Position numbers and translations under genes: made by a program | Assembly: GCA_937891895.1 (NCBI GenBank) | Contig: CALATN010000207.1 | Location: 1 to 6,285 of the forward strand | Source: an uncultured Clostridia bacterium | GTDB taxonomy: Bacteria; Bacillota; Clostridia; Oscillospirales; Ruminococcaceae | Direction of reading: 5' to 3' | DNA: 6,285 nucleotides | Shown: piece after piece, positions 1-5,292 of the stretch | Numbering within the stretch: position 1 is the stretch's first letter | Layout: each line of letters starts with the position of its first letter | Notes under the pieces: model-generated | Told to the model about the DNA's origin: nothing | The model's input: only the letters and a program-made list of their open reading frames with translations | Databases searched by the model: none

Positions 1-21
1 TCCTCAGAAAGGTTTTCCCCA

Positions 22-33
22 GTGGGTTCCCAC
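22..33. repeat. Short perfect palindrome (5-bp arms)
   Basis: GTGGG and CCCAC are separated by TT. It sits just left of the first DnaA-box-like 9-mer and next to a C-rich patch (positions 17-40) in otherwise A/T-rich DNA. There is no T-tract, so it is not a terminator. It may be a protein site, or it may be chance. Confidence 0.3.
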
Positions 34-52
34 AATCCCCGCTAAATTATAA

Positions 53-61
53 TTTTCCACA
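53..61 (+). promoter_or_regulatory. DnaA-box-like 9-mer
   Basis: TTTTCCACA differs from the DnaA box TTATCCACA at one position. It is embedded in a strongly A/T-rich stretch (about 41-110) and is the copy closest to the consensus. Confidence 0.5.
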
Positions 62-113
62 TTTAATATGAATATTTTGTCGCAAATTATGTATAATACT
101 TCCTGTAAATCTC

Positions 114-122
114 TTTTCAACA
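114..122 (+). promoter_or_regulatory. DnaA-box-like 9-mer
   Basis: TTTTCAACA is a two-mismatch variant of TTATCCACA and is identical to the copies at 179-187 and 208-216, and to the minus-strand copy at 300-308. Exact recurrence of one 9-mer four times in about 200 bp suggests a real binding-site family. Confidence 0.45.
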
Positions 123-166
123 CCCTTTATTAACTTTACCCTGTCGGAAATACGAGGTTTTACACT

Positions 167-187
167 TTTTCCACCGAGTTTTCAACA
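167..187 (+). promoter_or_regulatory. Tandem pair of DnaA-box-like 9-mers
   Basis: TTTTCCACC (167-175) and TTTTCAACA (179-187) are direct repeats with starts 12 bp apart and a 3-bp spacer, GAG if counted after the 9-mer. An offset near one helical turn would place both on the same DNA face, as in side-by-side DnaA binding. Confidence 0.5.
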
Positions 188-207
188 CTTTTCGAAAAAT
201 GTTTAAC

Positions 208-228
208 TTTTCAACACAGTTTTCCACC
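208..228 (+). promoter_or_regulatory. Tandem pair of DnaA-box-like 9-mers, second copy
   Basis: TTTTCAACA (208-216) and TTTTCCACC (220-228) have the same 12-bp offset as the 167-187 pair, with the two box variants in swapped order. A small palindrome, TTTTCGAAAA (189-198), lies between the two pairs. Confidence 0.5.
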
Positions 229-299
229 GTTTTTCATTACAAACAGTATAAAAAATTGAAAAGAAGTCCATAATAAACGCAAAACAGCCTTTGAACGAG

Positions 300-319
300 T
301 GTTGAAAACCTGTGGAAAG
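300..319 (-). promoter_or_regulatory. Tandem pair of DnaA-box-like 9-mers, minus strand
   Basis: On the minus strand, CTTTCCACA (319-311) is followed by TTTTCAACA (308-300) with an 11-bp offset. The orientation is opposite to that of the other pairs, so the cluster has an inverted arrangement around the A/T-rich stretch at 231-290. The plus-strand motif TGTTGAAAAnnTGTGGAAA resembles DnaA-box pairs seen in Firmicute origins. Confidence 0.5.
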
Positions 320-365
320 TGTGACATTAAACCTTTAAGTTTGTAAAAAAGAGAGGCGGATTGAT

Positions 366-617
366 GTGATAAAGGGTGTAAACAAGAGAATTGTTGAAAT
401 AACAAGCACGGAACACGAATACTTCGAAAAAGCGGTGCTTTACGTCAAAGCAGACAAAAGCGCCCTGCCTGCGGAAAAAATTACCGAGGAGGCAAGAGAA
501 TATCTCGGACGGATTGTACCTGTGAAAAGGACGTGCGTTTCATCGGGAAACAAGCTGCTTATCGGACTGCTTGCTGTGCTTATCGGGCTTGCGGTACTGC
601 TTGTAATGCTGCTGTAA
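366..617 (+). CDS. Small tail-anchored membrane protein, unknown function
   Basis: I do not recognise this gene. It encodes 83 residues. Residues 1-60 are soluble and charged, with predicted helix and strand character (for example an EHEYFEKAVLYVK stretch at about 16-28 and an EEAREYLGRI stretch at 41-50). Residues 62-83 are a run of Leu, Ile, Val, Ala and Gly that ends exactly at the C-terminus, so the protein is probably tail-anchored with its N-terminal domain in the cytoplasm. There is no signal peptide. The GTG start at 366 is chosen because a purine-rich site (GAGAGG, 351-356) lies 9 bp upstream, whereas the nearby ATG at 364 runs directly into TGA. No convincing promoter or terminator is seen. 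The gene is separated from rlmB by about 98 bp that contain a promoter, so it is probably transcribed alone. Coding status is supported by the ribosome binding site and the sensible protein composition, not by homology. Confidence 0.7.
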   Translation: MIKGVNKRIVEITSTEHEYFEKAVLYVKADKSALPAEKITEEAREYLGRIVPVKRTCVSSGNKLLIGLLAVLIGLAVLLVMLL

Positions 618-649
618 GCAAAAATATGCGAAAAAATTCTGTAAAGCTG

Positions 650-678
650 TTGTGTTTTATGGCGGAATGTGTTATAAT
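650..678 (+). promoter_or_regulatory. Sigma-A-type promoter with extended -10, for rlmB operon
   Basis: The -35 candidate TTGTGT (650-655) and a perfect TATAAT (673-678) are 17 bp apart, and TG at 670-671 forms an extended -10 (TGnTATAAT). Transcription would begin near 685, leaving a leader of about 30 bases before the rlmB start, with GGAGG at 706-710. Confidence 0.75.
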
Positions 679-715
679 TTAATGTGAATAATTTTGAGCA
701 TTTACGGAGGCTGTT

Positions 716-1594
716 ATGGCATATTACGATAAAAAACAGCATAAGGGCGGCAGAAATGACAGACCGCGTAAGGACACAGGCTACGGCAGAAACGAAGGCT
801 ATCGCAGAAGGGAAGCTGAATGTGCCGAAAGAATTGAAGAAGATGACGAGGGCGGCGCAGGTCTGATTGTGGGTAGAAACCCCGTAATTGAGGCACTTAA
901 AGCAGGGCGTCCGTTGAATACAATTTTTATGAACGGCGAGGGCGGAAGCCTTGGTCTGATTGCAAGAATGGCTAAGGAACAGGGAATTGTCGTAAAACAG
1001 GTTTCTGAAACAAAGCTTTCCGATATGGCAGAGGGCGCTTCTCATCAGGGCGTAATCGCAAGCGGCGCTTGTGCAGAATACGTTACGGTTGAGGACATTC
1101 TCGAGGTATCAAGGAAAAAGGGCACTAAGCCATTTATCATAATCTGTGACGAAATCGAAGACCCCCACAATCTCGGTGCGATAATCCGTACCGCTGAGTC
1201 TGCGGGTGCTGACGGAATTATCATTCCGAAAAGAAGAAGTGCGGCGCTGAACAGCACGGTTTACAAGACATCAGCAGGTGCGGCAAGCTGGCTTCCTGTG
1301 GCAAGGGTTGCAAATATTCCTGCGGCGCTTGACCAGCTGAAGGAAAACGGCGTGTGGATTTACGGCACGGACGCAAGCGGTGAGGATTACACAAATTCCG
1401 ATATGACTGGAAGTGTGGGACTGGTAATCGGTTCGGAAGGCTTCGGTATGGGCAGACTTGTCCGTGAAAAGTGCGATTTTCTGCTGAAACTGCCTATGTA
1501 CGGTAAAATCACTTCCCTTAACGCATCCGTTGCGGCGGGAATTTTTATGTACGAAACTGTAAGACAGCGCAATACCAATAAGGCTGTAAAATAA
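716..1594 (+). CDS. rlmB: 23S rRNA (guanosine-2'-O)-methyltransferase RlmB, SpoU/TrmH family
   Basis: This is a SPOUT-class methyltransferase of the SpoU/TrmH family. RlmB members use S-adenosylmethionine to 2'-O-methylate a guanosine (E. coli G2251) in the 23S rRNA peptidyl-transferase region. Residues 1-47 are a Gly/Arg/Lys-rich, probably disordered extension. About 48-125 match the L30e-like substrate-binding domain, starting GLIVGRNPVIEAL. About 138-283 are the knotted catalytic domain. All three family motifs are intact: NLGAIIRTAE (152-161, with Arg158), VIGSEGFGMGRLV (237-249, with Glu241) and SLNASVAAGI (267-276, with Asn269). The length (292) is somewhat above the usual 245-250 because of the N-terminal tail, a common situation in Clostridia. 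The ATG at 716 is preceded at 5 bp by GGAGG (706-710). Only 19 bp separate it from the next gene, so the two are probably co-transcribed. The methylation position is inferred from the subfamily. A related TrmH-like specificity is possible. Confidence 0.9.
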   Translation: MAYYDKKQHKGGRNDRPRKDTGYGRNEGYRRREAECAERIEEDDEGGAGLIVGRNPVIEALKAGRPLNTIFMNGEGGSLGLIARMAKEQGIVVKQVSETKLSDMAEGASHQGVIASGACAEYVTVEDILEVSRKKGTKPFIIICDEIEDPHNLGAIIRTAESAGADGIIIPKRRSAALNSTVYKTSAGAASWLPVARVANIPAALDQLKENGVWIYGTDASGEDYTNSDMTGSVGLVIGSEGFGMGRLVREKCDFLLKLPMYGKITSLNASVAAGIFMYETVRQRNTNKAVK

Positions 1595-1599
1595 ATGAA

Positions 1600-1604
1600 G
1601 GGAG
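1600..1604 (+). promoter_or_regulatory. Shine-Dalgarno that fixes a TTG start
   Basis: GGGAG lies 9 bp before TTG 1614. The ATG at 1595 is in another frame and meets a stop after four codons, so it is not the start. No in-frame ATG or GTG lies between the rlmB stop and 1614. Confidence 0.7.
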
Positions 1605-1613
1605 AGCTGAATC

Positions 1614-4373
1614 TTGGCTGACGGAAAATACTCGGTAGACGATATTCTCAGCGAATATTCGGGAACAACCACCGGCGGCGGAAGCTCCGATATTGACATT
1701 GACGCAATTTTAGGCGGTTATGACAAGCCGTCTGCACCTGTTATACATAAAGAAGCTGAAACGGCTCCTATTCAGACAGCACCCGTTGCAGCTTTCAAGC
1801 TTAGTGAACCTGTTGCTCCTGATGCTTCGGAGCACTCAGACAGCTTTGAGGAAAAATATGCAAGGTTTGAGTCAGCGGTAACCGCTGTAAAGGAACGTGA
1901 AAAGGATGTTCCTGTTCCGCCAACCGAAAAGCCTGCTCGCTCCTTCTCTCAGAAAATGGAGCAGGGCGGCAATCAGGAGGTTATCCGTGAGGAAAAGACG
2001 GAGGAGGAAAAGAAATCCCCTCTCGTTACTATCCGCGGAAGCAGAAATGACAGAGAGCCTGCGGTTGCTGTCAAACTTGACGAACCGCCTATCCAGAGCA
2101 TTTCAGGCAGCAAAAAGCCTGCTCAGGCTGACCCGTTTGAAAAGTTTGCTTCAATTGAAGAAACGGTTGAACAGCGTGAAAAGCAGGATCTCGACGACAT
2201 TCTCAATGAATATTCCGCAGAAAAGAAAAAGCCTGCAAGAAACGAAAATACCCAGCACAGGAATTTTACCGATTTCTTTACAAAGCTCATTCCTAAGGCG
2301 GAGGAAAAGGACGAGGGCGGCATTTCGGGCAACACTGAGCTGCTTGACGGAATGCTGAAAGCTAAGCGTGAGCGTGTTACACGAACTCAGCATATTTCAC
2401 CGATTGAAAGAAAGTCCATTTCCGATATTGACCTTAATCTTGATGATAAGATTATACACGATACTGCTCAACTTCCTGTCAATGAGGAAAACAGCGAGCA
2501 GGCAAAGATAGATGAACTCAAGGAACGCCGCAACAAGAAAATCAAGGATTTCGTCCTTGTGGGCGACGAGGAGGACATTTCTGAGGATGAAGCTGAGGCA
2601 GCGGCTCAGGAAGTTGTTATCGACGATTTTGAGGACTTCAACGACGCACCTTCAATTGCTCACGATATTGCTCAGCTCAAGGGAAGCCTTATGCTCCGCC
2701 TTTTCGTGCTGGCAATATGCTTTGCGGTAAGCTTCTATATTGCGGTTGCAAACGATAATCAGGGTATGCCGATTATGGAGCTGCTGAACAAACGCTCCCA
2801 GACAAACACTTTCCTTTTTGTGAATGCAATTATCGGTCTGCTTGCGGCATTTTCAAGCTATACGGTTATTTCCTGCGGTCTGTCAAAGCTCCTTTCCTTC
2901 AAGGCTGACTGCGACAGCTTATGTGCGGTTTCAATTGTTGCTTCAATTGCTTCGTCAATGATTATGCTTGCCAACGGCAACCTTATCAAGGGCAGCTTTG
3001 TCCACATTTATGTACCTGTTGCAATCGCTTCACTGCTTTTCAACACTATTGGCAAGCTTTGTATTGTAAAACGTACTCAAAGAAGCTTCAAGTTTGTTTC
3101 GGGAAGCTCGGAAAAATACGCTGTATTCCACGTTGAAAACGAGGAAACCGCACAGAGCTTCACAAGGGGTGCCCTTAATGACTTCCCTAACCTTGCTTCA
3201 ATGAGAAAAACGGAATTCCTTTCCGAATTCCTCAAAACTTCATATGCAAGCGATACAACTGACCGTTTCTGTCAGATGTTTACTCCTGCAGTGCTTGCGG
3301 CGGCTGTGGTGCTCGGAATAATTGCAGGTATCCTCGGTCATTCCAGCCACGGCTCATCCTCGGTTTACATCGGCATTTCCGTTTTCACCGCTGTTACAAC
3401 AATCTGTGCAGGCTTCTCGATGATGCTTGTTGTCAACCTGCCGATGCTTCGTGCTTCGAAGAAAAATGCTGAGGTGCAGGGCGTTGTTATGGGCTTTGAC
3501 AGCATTGAAGAATTTGCTGAAACAAACAGTATCCTTATCGACGCAGGTCAGCTATTCCCTCAGGGAAGCGTAAAGCTTGCGGCAATCAAGGTTTTCTCCG
3601 ATACACGAATTGACGAGGCAATCGTCGAGGCGGCAAGCCTTGCGAGTCAGGCGGGAAGTATTCTCCGCAATATGTTCTATGATATCATTGCCGGCAAGAC
3701 TGAACTGCTCAACCCTGTTGAAAGCTACATCTACGAGGATTCAATGGGTCTTTGCGGATGGATAAACAACAAGCGTGTACTGCTGGGCAACCGTGAGCTT
3801 ATGGTAAACCACAGCATTGAGGGTATGCCTCCGCTGAGCAAGGAAAAGGAATACACCGAAAACGGAAGATGTGCGGTTTACCTTTCTATTTCAGGCGAGC
3901 TTTCGGCAATGTTCCTTGTGGAAATCAATCCAACAATGGAAGTTCGTCAGTCCCTTCAGGAGCTTCAGAAGAACGGCATTTACCTTATGATTCGTTCTGT
4001 AGACTCCCTTGTTACAATCAACAGGCTTTCGGAGCTGTTTGAGATTTCCCCTGAATATCTGAAGCTTATTCAGTTCCGTGTTCACGAGCAGTTTGCTGAG
4101 GTTACAGCATATCAGATGAAGCAAAAATCAACTCTTGCCTGCTCGGGAAGATTTGCGGCACTTGCCTCACTTATACTCAGCTGTCGATATATGAAAACAA
4201 CTATCAATATCGGTATAACGCTTCAGGCGGTTTCAATGCTGCTGGGCATCCTGATTTCGCTGGTAATGGTCGTTACAGGCTGCGTGCAGGAGCTTTCAGT
4301 TTCAATGCTTATGATGTACAACTTTGTATTTACGGCAATTCTCGTAATACTCCAGCTGATAAGAAAAACTTAA
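1614..4373 (+). CDS. Degenerate P1B-type P-type ATPase (probable pseudo-enzyme) with long disordered N-terminal region
   Basis: This 919-residue protein starts at TTG. Residues 1-355 are polar, acidic and probably disordered. They contain repeats DDILSEYS (9-16), a weaker IDAILGGYD copy (29-37) and DDILNEYS (194-201). Eight membrane segments are seen at about 358-378, 399-428, 433-454, 462-484, 557-577, 583-607, 868-890 and 895-916. The 4+2+2 pattern, with a large cytoplasmic domain (about 608-867) before the last pair, is that of heavy-metal P1B ATPases. Matching landmarks are DRFCQMFTPAVLAAAV (550-565, pre-M3/M3), GVVMGFDSIEEF (623-634), LLGNRELM (723-730) and an L-x-x-L-x-x-N-G-I stretch before 790. 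Catalytic motifs are lost. The phosphorylation loop DKTGTLT is DAGQLFP (643-649, Asp643 kept). TGD is SVD (795-797). The actuator loop is cut to about 70 residues with no TGE. GDGxxND and the membrane CPC are absent. ATP-driven transport is therefore unlikely, and a sensing or scaffold role is an inference. It probably shares the rlmB transcript and ends at a strong terminator. The homology call rests on alignment by eye. Confidence 0.75.
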   Translation: MADGKYSVDDILSEYSGTTTGGGSSDIDIDAILGGYDKPSAPVIHKEAETAPIQTAPVAAFKLSEPVAPDASEHSDSFEEKYARFESAVTAVKEREKDVPVPPTEKPARSFSQKMEQGGNQEVIREEKTEEEKKSPLVTIRGSRNDREPAVAVKLDEPPIQSISGSKKPAQADPFEKFASIEETVEQREKQDLDDILNEYSAEKKKPARNENTQHRNFTDFFTKLIPKAEEKDEGGISGNTELLDGMLKAKRERVTRTQHISPIERKSISDIDLNLDDKIIHDTAQLPVNEENSEQAKIDELKERRNKKIKDFVLVGDEEDISEDEAEAAAQEVVIDDFEDFNDAPSIAHDIAQLKGSLMLRLFVLAICFAVSFYIAVANDNQGMPIMELLNKRSQTNTFLFVNAIIGLLAAFSSYTVISCGLSKLLSFKADCDSLCAVSIVASIASSMIMLANGNLIKGSFVHIYVPVAIASLLFNTIGKLCIVKRTQRSFKFVSGSSEKYAVFHVENEETAQSFTRGALNDFPNLASMRKTEFLSEFLKTSYASDTTDRFCQMFTPAVLAAAVVLGIIAGILGHSSHGSSSVYIGISVFTAVTTICAGFSMMLVVNLPMLRASKKNAEVQGVVMGFDSIEEFAETNSILIDAGQLFPQGSVKLAAIKVFSDTRIDEAIVEAASLASQAGSILRNMFYDIIAGKTELLNPVESYIYEDSMGLCGWINNKRVLLGNRELMVNHSIEGMPPLSKEKEYTENGRCAVYLSISGELSAMFLVEINPTMEVRQSLQELQKNGIYLMIRSVDSLVTINRLSELFEISPEYLKLIQFRVHEQFAEVTAYQMKQKSTLACSGRFAALASLILSCRYMKTTINIGITLQAVSMLLGILISLVMVVTGCVQELSVSMLMMYNFVFTAILVILQLIRKT
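1638..1661 (+). repeat. DDILxEYS motif, copy 1
   Basis: Encodes DDILSEYS (residues 9-16) at the extreme N-terminus of the degenerate ATPase. It is close at DNA level to the copy at 2193-2216: both read GAYATTCTC, then GAATATTC. It is a candidate short linear interaction motif. Confidence 0.6.
2193..2216 (+). repeat. DDILxEYS motif, copy 2
   Basis: Encodes DDILNEYS (residues 194-201). It follows a second repeated unit: FEKFASIEETVEQREK (175-190) resembles FEEKYARFESAVTAVKEREK (78-97). A looser motif copy, IDAILGGYD, is encoded at about 1698-1724. The disordered region therefore seems built from duplicated short modules. Confidence 0.55.
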
Positions 4374-4375
4374 CG

Positions 4376-4407
4376 AAAAGCGTCTGGCAGTTTGTCAGAC
4401 GCTTTTT
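4376..4407 (+). terminator. Strong intrinsic terminator after the rlmB operon
   Basis: AAAAGCGTCTG (4376-4386) pairs perfectly with CAGACGCTTTT (4396-4406). The stem continues inward through one G-T wobble and two more pairs to a GTT loop, and ends in a run of five T (4403-4407). It starts 2 bp after the stop codon of the ATPase-like gene. Because the left arm has A's, it could also work weakly in the other direction, but no minus-strand gene ends here. Confidence 0.9.
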
Positions 4408-4457
4408 AAGATAAGCAATGAATTTTCAGCTTTCCCTTAACAAATAATTAACTGAAT

Positions 4458-4470
4458 TGTATACTATACA
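4458..4470. promoter_or_regulatory. Palindrome just upstream of the PP2C promoter, possible operator
   Basis: TGTATA and TATACA flank a single C, giving a 13-bp palindrome with perfect 6-bp arms. It ends 2 bp before the -35 box. A related TGTA-N6-TACA element lies at 4501-4514 over the start of transcription. A/T-rich palindromes arise easily by chance in this composition, so a regulator is only suggested. Confidence 0.4.
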
Positions 4471-4472
4471 TC

Positions 4473-4501
4473 TTGAAAAAAAATCCGTTTTGGTATATAA
4501 T
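4473..4501 (+). promoter_or_regulatory. Sigma-A promoter for the PP2C gene
   Basis: TTGAAA (4473-4478) and TATAAT (4496-4501) are separated by exactly 17 bp, five of six and six of six matches to consensus. Transcription would start near 4508, about 25 bases before the start codon. The promoter comes after the operon terminator, so the phosphatase gene has its own transcript. Confidence 0.85.
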
Positions 4502-4514
4502 GTACAATTATACA
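4501..4514. promoter_or_regulatory. TGTA-N6-TACA palindrome over the transcription start
   Basis: TGTA (4501-4504) and TACA (4511-4514) flank CAATTA and overlap the last base of the -10 box and the predicted start of transcription, a position suited to repression. It resembles the element at 4458-4470. Confidence 0.3.
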
Positions 4515-4520
4515 ATACGA

Positions 4521-4526
4521 AAGGAG
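4521..4526 (+). promoter_or_regulatory. Shine-Dalgarno for the PP2C gene
   Basis: AAGGAG lies 5 bp before GTG 4532 and 8 bp before GTG 4535. It rules out an earlier in-frame TTG at 4457, which lies upstream of the promoter itself. Confidence 0.85.
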
Positions 4527-4534
4527 TGACCGTG

Positions 4535-5290
4535 GTGTTTTATTGCTGTGGAATAACTGATACAGGCAGAGTCCGTGACCATAACGAAGACTCATTTCTG
4601 CTGAACCGACTTGTAATGTCCTCGGCAGAGCTTGAAACAAACGCAAGAGCACCTATGGTTGCTGCTGTTGCTGACGGTGTGGGAGGAGAAGCTTCGGGAG
4701 AGGTTGCGTCAAGACTTGCTCTCCAGCTGCTTTCCGATGTGAAGCCGTCGCAGAAAATTGATTACCAAAAGAAAATTATGTCCATACACCGTTCCCTCCA
4801 GCGTCACGGTATTCTCCACAAGTCCGAAAATATGCAGACTACCCTTTGCGCGCTTGTTGTGGAGGAGGATGGAAGAACGCTGATGATAAACGTAGGCGAT
4901 TCACGTCTGTACCTCTACCGCGGAGGCAAAATCAAACAGCTTTCCCGTGACCAGTCACTTGTCCAGATGCTTTACGAGCAGGGACAGATTACCAATGAGC
5001 AAAAATACAACCATTCCCAGAAGAATATGATATTTCCCGTTCTCGGAAGCCTTGCGGAAGACCCTAAGCCGCAGATTGCCGAAATTGAAGGCGGTCTTGT
5101 TCACGGCGATATTGTAATCCTTTGCACGGACGGTCTTTCCGACAAGCTTACAAACGGCGATTTTGAAAGTATTCTTGCCCAGCCGAAAAAGCTTCCGAAG
5201 CGTCTTGCGGATATGGTTACCCTTGCTCTTGACAACGGAAGCCGCGACAATGTTACGGTTGTGGGAATAACCTGTTTTGACGATGAATAA
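4535..5290 (+). CDS. PP2C-family serine/threonine protein phosphatase (Stp1/PrpC-like)
   Basis: This is a metal-dependent (Mn/Mg) phosphatase that removes phosphate from Ser/Thr residues in the cytoplasm. It is a compact single domain of 251 residues with no membrane segment, close to the usual 240-255 of bacterial PrpC/Stp1. The motifs run in order: TDTGRVRDHNEDSF (8-21, Glu18 and Asp19), VADGVGGEASGEVAS (45-59, metal ligand Asp47), MQTTL (100-104), INVGDSRLYLYRGG (118-131, Asp122), CTDGLSD (197-203, Asp199) and SRDNVTVV (236-243, Asp238). All expected metal-binding acids are present. Two adjacent GTG codons (4532 and 4535) follow AAGGAG, and either could be used. A frame extending to 4457 would include the promoter and is rejected. 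In many Firmicutes the gene sits beside a PASTA kinase and rsgA, but here no kinase is adjacent, so its partner is unknown. It converges on spoVAC with 2 bp between stop codons. Confidence 0.9.
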   Translation: MFYCCGITDTGRVRDHNEDSFLLNRLVMSSAELETNARAPMVAAVADGVGGEASGEVASRLALQLLSDVKPSQKIDYQKKIMSIHRSLQRHGILHKSENMQTTLCALVVEEDGRTLMINVGDSRLYLYRGGKIKQLSRDQSLVQMLYEQGQITNEQKYNHSQKNMIFPVLGSLAEDPKPQIAEIEGGLVHGDIVILCTDGLSDKLTNGDFESILAQPKKLPKRLADMVTLALDNGSRDNVTVVGITCFDDE

Positions 5291-5292
5291 GG

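Larger units (their letters stand above)
1..365. other. Gene-free A/T-rich region with DnaA-box-like cluster; candidate replication origin
   Basis: No convincing coding region lies here. The one minus-strand open frame that reaches into it begins at a TTG codon and overlaps the 366 gene antisense, so it looks like a chance frame. The region is visibly A/T-rich and contains repeated 9-mers TTTTC(A/C)AC(A/C). On the plus strand they lie at 53-61, 114-122, 167-175, 179-187, 208-216 and 220-228. On the minus strand they lie at 300-308, with a one-mismatch copy at 311-319. These differ by one to three bases from the DnaA box TTATCCACA. The most A/T-rich stretches are about 40-110 and 231-290, and either could serve as an unwinding element. 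Firmicute origins normally flank dnaA, which is not visible to the right, and nothing to the left of position 1 can be seen. The cluster could instead be an origin subregion, a DnaA-titration site, or the control region of a leftward gene. Calling it oriC is an inference. Confidence 0.5.

Noticed and set aside
92..97. TATAAT as a -10 promoter element in the left intergenic region
   Set aside because: No acceptable -35 box lies 16-18 bp upstream and no gene starts within a sensible distance. A match is expected in such A/T-rich sequence.
53..319. CRISPR-like array from the repeated 9-mers
   Set aside because: Repeats are too short, unevenly spaced and in both orientations. They fit protein-binding sites, not CRISPR repeats.
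211..405. Minus-strand open frame of 64 codons across the box cluster
   Set aside because: It starts at TTG without a good ribosome site, overlaps the 366 gene antisense, and its protein is Phe/Leu/His-rich noise typical of A/T-rich DNA.
618..649. Possible terminator after the small tail-anchored protein gene
   Set aside because: Only 3-bp stems can be drawn, with no T-tract.
440..1045. Minus-strand 201-codon open frame antisense to the small gene and rlmB
   Set aside because: rlmB has all family motifs on the plus strand, and the antisense product shows no recognisable domain. It is a codon-bias shadow.
1897..2358. Plus-strand 153-codon frame inside the ATPase-like gene
   Set aside because: It is an Arg/Ser/Leu-rich frame-shadow of the charged disordered region, lying wholly inside a larger gene with clear start and stop signals.
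1614..4373. Active heavy-metal transporting ATPase
   Set aside because: Although topology fits, DKTGT, TGE, TGD, GDGxxND and CPC are all missing or changed, so calling it a working transporter is not supported.
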